NCBI RefSeq assembly: GCF_019084545.1
Contig: NZ_JAHREP010000031.1
Span: forward strand, 1-49,862
From: Marinobacterium ramblicola
GTDB taxonomy: Bacteria > Pseudomonadota > Gammaproteobacteria > Pseudomonadales > Balneatricaceae
DNA length: 49,862 nucleotides
Reading direction: 5' to 3'
Under the pieces are notes generated by a model. It was not told the origin of the DNA and made no database searches. It worked only from the letters and a program-made list of their open reading frames with translations. Shown one piece after another: positions 43,742 to 49,862 of the stretch (position 1 is its first letter; every line of letters starts with the position of its first letter). The position numbers and the translations under genes are program-made.

Positions 43742-46672
43742 CTACAGTATCTCCACCCTGTTGGTCAGCATTTCCCGTGCTTGCGCGGCGGTCATCGGCT
43801 TGGCGATGTAATAGCCCTGGGCCTGGGAGCAGCCCTCGCGGCGCAGGAACGCCAGTTGTTGCGCATCTTCGACCCCCTCGGCAACGGACTGGATCCCCAG
43901 CGTTGCGCAGAGGCCGCAAACGGCCTGCACCACAGCCTGGCTGTCACTGGAGCTGAGTACATCGTGGACGAAGGACTTGTCGATCTTGATCCGGTCGAAA
44001 TGAAATTTGCGGATGTAACCGAGGCTGGAGTAACCGGTACCGAAATCGTCCATGGCGATATGCACCCCCATTCGGCGCAGCTCTTCGAGTAGCTCCAGAT
44101 TGGTCAGGGTGTCCTGCATCAATATCCCTTCGGTAATCTCCAGCTCGAGACGGTGCGGCGCCAGGCCCGAAGCGCTCAGGGCCGCTTTGACATCGGCCGC
44201 CAGGGTCTTGGCGCGGAACTGGATCGGGGATATGTTGACCCCGATCTGCAGTGGCAGCGGCCAGTCGCGGGCTTCATGGCAGGCTCGCATCAGTACCCAG
44301 CGGCCGATGGTCGTGATCAGGCCGGTCTCCTCGGCTATGGGGATGAACTCCTCCGGGGAGATATAGCCGCGCTCCTGGTGGTGCCAGCGCAGCAGTGCCT
44401 CGAAACCCTGGATCTTGCCGGTGGCGATATCCACCTGAGGCTGGAAGGCCAGATCCAGTGCCTCGGCATCGACCGCTTGTCTGAGTTCCATCTCCAGTGT
44501 TCTGCGGGCCTGGAGGCGGGCACCCATCTCCTGTTCGAAGAAGCTGTAGCGGTTGCGGCCTTCGTCCTTGGCTCGATACAGCGCCAGGTCCGCACACTTC
44601 ATTAGTCTGTCCGGATCATGGCCGTCTCGCGGGCTGATGGCGATGCCGATGGAGATGCCGACGACGATTACATGACCCTCGATATTGTAGGGGCGGCCGA
44701 TCTTGTCGATGATTCGACGCGAGATCCGGATCGCTTCCTCGGTGCTGGAGTCGTCGGTCAGCAGGACGGCAAACTCATCGCCGCCTACGCGGGCGACCCG
44801 GTCGGTGTCGCGCAGGCAGGCCTGCAGGCGTTCGGCCACGGCGACCAGCAGTTGGTCGCCCAGCGGGTGCCCCAGTGTATCGTTGACCGTCTTGAACAGG
44901 TCCAGATCCATGAACAGCAGCGCGACCTCGCGTTTCTGCTCGGGGTCTCCCAGCAGCTTGCCAAAGGTGTCTCGGAACAGGCGACGGTTGGGCAGCCCGG
45001 TCAGGGTGTCGTGATACGCCAGGTGGGCGATCTGCTGCTCCTGACGACGGCGCTCGGTGATATCCTCATGCACCGAAACCAGGCCGCCCTCCGGAGTGCG
45101 GGCAGTGCGCACCAGGATGGTGCGTTGGTTGCGGAAGTTGAAGACCAGCGGTTTACGCGAAAAGGCGGAGAAGCGTTCGGGGTGTTCGCTCGTTCCGTCG
45201 TGGCGTATCGGCTTTGCGCCGCGGGCGATGCAGGTGTCCATCACCTGTTGCAGCGGTGTGCCTTCGCGCAGGTCATCGGGTGTCAGTTCGTACAGCGTCA
45301 TGAAACGGCTGTTGCTCATCAGCAGCCGGTTGTCGGCATCGATCAGGCACAGCCCCTGCGGGATGCTCTCGATGGCGGAGGATAGGCGGTCGTACTGCGT
45401 TCTGATCCTGGCTTGGGATTCGGACAGCAGGTGTTGGCGGGCATCCGCAAGGTCGACAATCAATTCGTTGAACGAGTGCGCCAGCTCGCCCACCTCATCC
45501 TTGCGCGCGAGCAGTTGATCGGGCATGCGTTGCGACAGATCTTCCGATCCGCGCAGTTTTATGACAAAGGCTTTCAGGCTCTCGATCGGGCGCACGAAAC
45601 CGGCCGCCAGGAGCAGGCCCGATGCCAGTAAGACCACGGCGATCGCCAGGGTGACACCGATCACGACCCAGCGCGCTTCTTCGATGCTGCGACCGGTATG
45701 TGCCAACGCCTGAGCGTAGCGGGCGCGCGCCTCCGCTTCCATGCCACTGAGTGCCGACGCCAGTGCAATGTCGGTGCGGCTCATCGCCATACGGGTGATG
45801 ATGGTGCCGGAGTGGAACAGGCTGGTTCGACGCCAGATATCGTGGATGCCGTCCGGGCCAGACACCGCCTGCGAAATCTGCGTCAACGCATGCTCAATCA
45901 GGTCGTTCTCCCGTGTGAATCCGCTCTTGACCAACAACGGGGCCAGGATCTCGTACTGGGTCGAGAGCGTTGCCATCTTCTCTTCGTTCAGCCGGATGAC
46001 CTGGTCACCGTTCTTGGCCAGTGTGTTGGAGTGGTTGTGCAGCAACACAGTGCCGATCTCGCCGAGCCGTGCCGACATCAGGTCAAGCTGTAACTCCAGC
46101 CTGTCCCGGCTATCGGTACTCGCCTCGGGCATCGGCTTGGGGGCGGAGGGGGCGTCGCTCCGCAGTGCGCGGATTACGCCGTTGATCTCGGTAATGGCGC
46201 TGTCGATATCGCTCAGCCGGGCTTCGAATGCCTGCTGCAGCAAAACCTGTGTATCGCAGCTGTTGGACAGGCTGTCGAACGCATTCAGCATCTCCTCCTT
46301 GGCTGACCTGACCTTGACCTCATAGACACGGATCCCCGTATCCTGCAGAAACCGTGCGAGGGTATCGATGATGGCGATATTTTTGGCCAGTGAACCGTTC
46401 ATCAACGCCCGGTGCGAATCGTCCGCACGCTCGCAGGCCAGCAGCAGATTGTGTGCCAGCAGGCTGAGATTGTGCATGGCGTTGGAGGCGTTGACGGCGT
46501 TGGTCAGCAGGGGGAGGTAGAGTTCATTGGTGTCGGTGACCGAAGTGTTAACGCTATCGGTATAGCGAAGGCCCAGCCAGCCGCCGGTGCCACTGATCGC
46601 GGCAACGCCCAAGGCGACACAGAGCACCTTGAAGCGCAGCCGGTTTGTCAGCAACTGCAACCATCGGTTCAA
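43742..46672 (-). CDS. Membrane HAMP-PAS-GGDEF-EAL c-di-GMP receptor enzyme
   Basis: This 976-residue inner-membrane protein makes or breaks c-di-GMP. Order: TM near 14-34, a large periplasmic helical sensor region to about 330, second TM (VVIGVTLAIAVVLLASGLLL, about 335-358), HAMP to about 415, PAS about 425-500 (ESIPQGLCLIDADNRLLMSN), GGDEF with intact RVGGDEF near 627, and EAL with intact GFEALLRW near 759 and DDFGTGYSSL. Both catalytic motifs look active. The start is TTG 46672, supported by GAGGAG 6 nt upstream; no in-frame ATG is near. It is the first gene of an operon with the solute-binding protein, which could bind the periplasmic region. Confidence 0.93.
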   Translation of the reverse strand: MNRWLQLLTNRLRFKVLCVALGVAAISGTGGWLGLRYTDSVNTSVTDTNELYLPLLTNAVNASNAMHNLSLLAHNLLLACERADDSHRALMNGSLAKNIAIIDTLARFLQDTGIRVYEVKVRSAKEEMLNAFDSLSNSCDTQVLLQQAFEARLSDIDSAITEINGVIRALRSDAPSAPKPMPEASTDSRDRLELQLDLMSARLGEIGTVLLHNHSNTLAKNGDQVIRLNEEKMATLSTQYEILAPLLVKSGFTRENDLIEHALTQISQAVSGPDGIHDIWRRTSLFHSGTIITRMAMSRTDIALASALSGMEAEARARYAQALAHTGRSIEEARWVVIGVTLAIAVVLLASGLLLAAGFVRPIESLKAFVIKLRGSEDLSQRMPDQLLARKDEVGELAHSFNELIVDLADARQHLLSESQARIRTQYDRLSSAIESIPQGLCLIDADNRLLMSNSRFMTLYELTPDDLREGTPLQQVMDTCIARGAKPIRHDGTSEHPERFSAFSRKPLVFNFRNQRTILVRTARTPEGGLVSVHEDITERRRQEQQIAHLAYHDTLTGLPNRRLFRDTFGKLLGDPEQKREVALLFMDLDLFKTVNDTLGHPLGDQLLVAVAERLQACLRDTDRVARVGGDEFAVLLTDDSSTEEAIRISRRIIDKIGRPYNIEGHVIVVGISIGIAISPRDGHDPDRLMKCADLALYRAKDEGRNRYSFFEQEMGARLQARRTLEMELRQAVDAEALDLAFQPQVDIATGKIQGFEALLRWHHQERGYISPEEFIPIAEETGLITTIGRWVLMRACHEARDWPLPLQIGVNISPIQFRAKTLAADVKAALSASGLAPHRLELEITEGILMQDTLTNLELLEELRRMGVHIAMDDFGTGYSSLGYIRKFHFDRIKIDKSFVHDVLSSSDSQAVVQAVCGLCATLGIQSVAEGVEDAQQLAFLRREGCSQAQGYYIAKPMTAAQAREMLTNRVEIL

Positions 46673-47048
46673 TGGTGACTCCTCAGCGCCGGACTTCGTG
46701 CTGTTTGGATCCGAACCGACAGTTACCCCTTAGGGGCTGCTCGGACAGATCCTCGGGTTCACTTTTCCTTTCCTGTAGTAATGCCCTACCCCTTTCCCGT
46801 GTCGAAAACGCCCTGCTTGCGAATCCGGTTAATGACATAGTAGCTCATAACTCCGACAGTGAACCGAGACACTTATCTCTTGGTAGGAGCAACCTAGCAC
46901 GAACCGTTCGTGGTGACGATAGCAGCTGTTTCCATCGCTGGTACAATGGGGCACTGTTCGCTGTTGACTTCGCATTGTGGGGCTTCTGTCGGCGCCGCGA
47001 TTATGGGACAGTGTCACAATTCGCTATCAAACGGAATTAGATTGATCG
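46673..47048. other. Divergent intergenic region
   Basis: These 376 bp separate the c-di-GMP receptor gene (leftward) and the response-regulator gene (rightward). They probably hold both promoters. A CCCCTTAGGGG palindrome lies near 46726-46736. An open frame crosses the region on the plus strand, but it has no ribosome site and an amino-acid mix unlike a real protein. Otherwise nothing recognisable. Confidence 0.5.
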
Positions 47049-47828
47049 ATGAGTAAAATTAAGGTGTTGGTGGTCGATGACGCACGGTTTATCCGTGAGC
47101 GTGTGGCATCGATGGTGCGCGATGCTTTTCCCGACAGCAGTGTCGATGCGTTTGAAAACGGCCGGGATGCGATGAAAGCGATGCAGGCGCGCCAGTATGA
47201 CATCATTCTGTGCGACTGGGAGATGCCGCAGATGAGCGGCCTGGAGCTGCTGCAGTGGACCCGGACGCGGCCTGAGTACAATACGGTCCCGTTCCTGATG
47301 GTGACCAGTCGTGGTGAGCGTGAATACGTGCTCAAAGCGATCCAGGCCGGGGTCAATGACTACCTCGGCAAGCCCTTTACCAGCGAGCAGCTGGTGCAGA
47401 AGATCGTCAAGGCGTTGGGCAAGGGCGGACGGTTAAGTCCGGAGCAGCAGGAGCGTGCAGCCAAGCTGTTGCAGGAGGATGGGACTCGCAAGGAACCGAC
47501 CTCCAAATCGATGCCCAAGCCCAAGGGGCTGGCGCAGCTGCGCTGCAGCAACCAGACCTTCAAGTGTGCGATCAAGGACCTGAACCTGCGTGAAGTGAAG
47601 GTGGTGATCAAAAACGAGTGGGTATTTCCGGTGCTGCTCGACCAGGTCGTGGTGGATATAGAGCAGCTGTCCGGTGATGCGGTGGCGCGCCTGAACGGTT
47701 TCGTGTTGTCGGTGCAGGCCACGGAAGCGCGGCAGGACTCCCCCTATGTCGAGGTGCGAGTGCAGTTTGCCGACGACGATCCGGAGAAGATGGCACACCT
47801 GTCCAAGTATATCGCCAGCGTACGTTAA
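47049..47828 (+). CDS. Response regulator with PilZ-like C-terminal domain
   Basis: This 259-residue protein has a CheY-like receiver (about 1-125): acidic pocket VVDDARF, phosphorylation Asp in IILCDWEMPQMSG, Thr/Ser in MVTSRG and Lys in GKPFTSEQ. A linker (about 130-165) is followed by a beta-rich domain (LAQLRCSNQTFKCAIKDLNLREVKVVI) that resembles PilZ but lacks the usual RxxxR c-di-GMP motif. No kinase gene adjoins it. It may respond to an unlinked histidine kinase. The following lipoprotein gene starts 12 bp later, so they share an operon. Confidence 0.82.
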   Translation: MSKIKVLVVDDARFIRERVASMVRDAFPDSSVDAFENGRDAMKAMQARQYDIILCDWEMPQMSGLELLQWTRTRPEYNTVPFLMVTSRGEREYVLKAIQAGVNDYLGKPFTSEQLVQKIVKALGKGGRLSPEQQERAAKLLQEDGTRKEPTSKSMPKPKGLAQLRCSNQTFKCAIKDLNLREVKVVIKNEWVFPVLLDQVVVDIEQLSGDAVARLNGFVLSVQATEARQDSPYVEVRVQFADDDPEKMAHLSKYIASVR

Positions 47829-47840
47829 GGAGCCTTTTGC

Positions 47841-48539
47841 ATGCCGCTCGGTCACTATTTCAAGCCTCTGCTTGCTGCCGCCATGGCGGCGGCACTGTTG
47901 GCCGGTTGTGCCGGCAAGGTAGAGCCGGTCAAGCCGGCCAAACCAGCCGGCTCGGTCACGCCGAAACCGTTGAATGTCGCCATGCTGGGTGGTTACGGGG
48001 TAGAGCAGCAGCTGGCACTGTCACTGATCGCCCATTACCTCAGCGCGCCGCTGTACCGCATGTCCAACCCGCTGCCGATGAGCCGGGATTATCGCATCGG
48101 TGGGGCGATCCACTCGCCCAACGGCCATCAGGCCGTGGTGACCATGCGCAGCCTGGATGAAAACCGCTGGGCGCTGGTGACCCTGTCGGTGTCGCCGGGG
48201 GCGGTGATGAATGCCTTCGATGTGGTGCGTAATGGCCAGCCGGGGTACGCATTGGTACTGAAGCATGCCCGTATCTGTCTGGTTGAGGGCGCCGATCAAC
48301 CGCCGGTCTGGGGTGGTAACGGTTGGTCGTTCTCGAAAACTGAGCCGGGCCACTTCGAGTGCAGCGCTCAGACCAATGGCTCGCTCTATCAGCCTTACAG
48401 CGGTATGCCGGGACTGATGGGCGTCTACGCCGAGTCCGGCGATACCGTGCTGTATGGCGAAAGCTGGCCGCGTCTGAAGGAGATCGCCTCGGGTCTGGCC
48501 AGTCTGTTCCCCCATCTTCAGGTGCCGCGGATCCAGTGA
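47841..48539 (+). CDS. Lipoprotein of unknown function
   Basis: This 232-residue predicted lipoprotein has a signal peptide (FKPLLAAAMAAALLAGC) with a clean lipobox, followed by a Pro/Lys-rich linker (VEPVKPAKPAGSV). The mature domain shows GGYGVEQQLALSLIAHYLSAP and later YGESWPRLKEIASGLASLFP. I do not recognise a family. AAGGAG lies 8 nt before ATG 47841. It follows the response-regulator gene by 12 bp, suggesting that its product works in the same, probably surface-related, process; this is inference. Confidence 0.75.
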   Translation: MPLGHYFKPLLAAAMAAALLAGCAGKVEPVKPAKPAGSVTPKPLNVAMLGGYGVEQQLALSLIAHYLSAPLYRMSNPLPMSRDYRIGGAIHSPNGHQAVVTMRSLDENRWALVTLSVSPGAVMNAFDVVRNGQPGYALVLKHARICLVEGADQPPVWGGNGWSFSKTEPGHFECSAQTNGSLYQPYSGMPGLMGVYAESGDTVLYGESWPRLKEIASGLASLFPHLQVPRIQ

Positions 48540-48577
48540 CGCGGCACTGCCCCTGATTTTTCGAAAAGGCTGCTCCC

Positions 48578-49417
48578 ATGCTCAGCTATCAGCACGGCTT
48601 TCACGCCGGCAACTTTGCCGATCTGCACAAACATCTGGTCTTGACCACTTTGCTGGAGGCGCTTAATCGCAAGACGAAGCCCTGGAGCTATCTGGAGACC
48701 CACAGTGGCCGTGCGCTCTATGACCTTGCGGATGCCCAGGCGCAGAAAACCGGCGAGTATCGGCAAGGGATCGCGCGGCTATGGCAACAGGAATGGCCGG
48801 CACCATTGCAGACCTATCTGCAGCAGGTGAAACGGGTCAATAGCGGTGAGGCGTTGACGCACTATCCAGGCTCACCGACCATCGCGGCCGGGATGGCGCG
48901 TGCCGACGACCGTATCCGGCTGATGGAGCTGCACCCGGCCGAGGTGGAGGCGCTGCGGCAGGTGTTCGAGCGTGATGAGCGCGTGGCCGTGCATCATCGA
49001 GATGGCTATGAGGGCGTGGGTGCGCTGTTGCCGCCGACGCCGCGTCGGGGACTGGTGTTGATCGATCCCGCCTATGAGGTCAAGGAGGAGTATGCGCAAG
49101 TGGTGCGTTTTCTGAGCAAGGCGCAGCGACGCTGGCCGACGGGAATATTTGCGATCTGGTATCCGCTATTGGCGGCCAACCGCTGGCGAACGCTGATCGA
49201 TGGGATCAAGGCCGGAGTCGGGGGCGCGGTGTTACGCAGCGAGCTGCAGGTCGCGCCCACCGACAGCGGTGGCATGTATGGTTCGGGAATGCTGGTGGTC
49301 AATCCGCCCTGGCAACTCGATCAGCAGTTGCAGCTGGCGCTACCGCTGCTGGCCCAGGCACTGGGATGTGATGCTGTGAAGGCTGTACGCAACGAATGGT
49401 TGGTGGCAGAACAGTAA
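48578..49417 (+). CDS. rlmJ: RlmJ, 23S rRNA A2030 N6-methyltransferase
   Basis: RlmJ methylates N6 of A2030 in 23S rRNA before ribosome assembly. The 279-residue protein matches the E. coli enzyme in length. It begins MLSYQHGFHAGNFADLHKH, the conserved SAM/nucleotide region, has YLETHSGRALYDL for SAM binding, and a catalytic DPAYE (D163-E167), the family's variant of DPPY. A terminator lies just after the stop. Confidence 0.95.
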   Translation: MLSYQHGFHAGNFADLHKHLVLTTLLEALNRKTKPWSYLETHSGRALYDLADAQAQKTGEYRQGIARLWQQEWPAPLQTYLQQVKRVNSGEALTHYPGSPTIAAGMARADDRIRLMELHPAEVEALRQVFERDERVAVHHRDGYEGVGALLPPTPRRGLVLIDPAYEVKEEYAQVVRFLSKAQRRWPTGIFAIWYPLLAANRWRTLIDGIKAGVGGAVLRSELQVAPTDSGGMYGSGMLVVNPPWQLDQQLQLALPLLAQALGCDAVKAVRNEWLVAEQ

Positions 49418-49422
49418 ATTGA

Positions 49423-49450
49423 AGGGCGCTCCCTCAATAGAGCGCCTTTT
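49423..49450 (+). terminator. Rho-independent terminator of rlmJ
   Basis: GGCGCTC (49425-49431) / GAGCGCC (49440-49446) stem with 8-nt loop and TTTT tail. It overlaps the 3' end of the convergent small gene. Confidence 0.85.
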
Positions 49451-49700
49451 CATCCCTGACCAAATCCTTGAGTAGCTCGAGGAACAGCCGGTCTGCATCG
49501 CTCTTTTCGATGCCGATCTTGACGTTGGTGGTGTTGGATATTTCGTCGGCAATGAGCTGATCCGCGTCCTTTTCGTTGATGTACTTGCGCGCAACCTGCT
49601 TGGCGATATCGCAGATTTCCGGTTCGTTGAACACCTTGCGAACGAACAGCAACAGCTCGTCGATAACCCGCTCTTTATTCTTGATCTCAGATATTTTCAT
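49434..49700 (-). CDS. Small hypothetical protein
   Basis: This 88-residue acidic, helix-rich soluble protein has no signal or membrane segment: MKISEIKNKERVIDELLLFV, an ARKYINEKDADQLIADEI middle and RDEKALY at the end. I do not recognise a family. ATG 49700 is preferred over the longer frame to 49733 because it starts the regular helical pattern. The final 129 bp of the window (49734-49862) show nothing recognisable. Confidence 0.65.
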   Translation of the reverse strand: MKISEIKNKERVIDELLLFVRKVFNEPEICDIAKQVARKYINEKDADQLIADEISNTTNVKIGIEKSDADRLFLELLKDLVRDEKALY

Positions 49701-49862
49701 CAGTGCTACTCCATGTCGCCTTATACCTACCACTATAACCCGAGTGCCCAGAGCTGCCTATAGCTCTGTTTTTGCCTCGAAAACCGGCAGGGCAATCGCA
49801 CTACGTAGCCACGATGCGTGCCGGTCCGGGCCGGTGGCACCGCTTCCGTGCGACACGCGATG

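Noticed and set aside
46645-47040. Plus-strand reading frame of about 131 codons between the c-di-GMP receptor and the response regulator
   Set aside because: No ribosome site, overlaps the receptor start, unusual Ser/Arg/Cys composition and no pattern of a fold. Treated as intergenic.
1-49862. CRISPR arrays, tRNA or rRNA genes, prophage structural genes
   Set aside because: Looked for spaced direct repeats, cloverleaf-like segments and phage gene runs; none seen by eye.

Overview
The window is GC-rich chromosomal DNA with tightly packed genes. It probably comes from a free-living or facultative gammaproteobacterium. The basis is the set of housekeeping genes (ClpB, RlmE, RlmJ, Kbl-Tdh, Fpr), a gammaproteobacterial-type LexA box (CTGT-N8-ACAG), DUF1127 genes and several c-di-GMP proteins. 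An arsenite oxidase beside an arsenic-resistance operon suggests a sediment, groundwater or sulfur-oxidiser lifestyle. That is inference; no rRNA or marker gene fixes the taxon.

Layout. 1-5500: an SOS-controlled mutasome cassette, imuA-imuB-dnaE2, with a clear LexA box. 5500-15250: an arsenic island. A leftward operon encodes an ArsC-ArsR fusion, the arsenite pump Acr3, a GAPDH and the MFS exporter ArsJ. Divergently lie aioB-aioA (arsenite oxidase). A leftward pair behind them encodes a permease and a thioredoxin-fold protein. Together they could oxidise arsenite in the periplasm, reduce or conjugate cytoplasmic arsenate, and export As(III) or 1-arseno-3-phosphoglycerate. 15500-24100: kbl-tdh threonine catabolism, a lipoprotein, PhoX phosphatase, a VOC protein and clpB with a sigma32-like promoter.

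24100-28000: an accessory region. An AT-rich two-gene module (a two-TM plus GAF-like protein and a 73-residue basic protein) lies between two ~200-bp inverted repeats. The left repeat has been split by a complete IS4-family element with 18-bp inverted repeats and a 10-bp target duplication. A RelE/ParE-type toxin-antitoxin pair follows. The module matches no system I can name and is the best candidate for something undescribed.

28100-41500: ordinary genes. These are a SpoU methyltransferase, a COG2509-type FAD protein, rlmE, a cupin, two DUF1127 paralogues sharing a conserved 5' leader element, a HAD phosphatase, a DUF486 membrane protein, a degenerate EAL-HDOD protein, a LysR regulator with a DODA dioxygenase, a GFA enzyme, an SDR, and two exported proteins of DUF4399 and DUF5602 type. 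41500-49862: Fpr; a Tat-exported solute-binding protein encoded 3 bp after a HAMP-PAS-GGDEF-EAL receptor, which suggests a ligand-sensing c-di-GMP pair; a response regulator with a PilZ-like tail; a lipoprotein; RlmJ; and a small hypothetical. No tRNA, rRNA or CRISPR array was seen.
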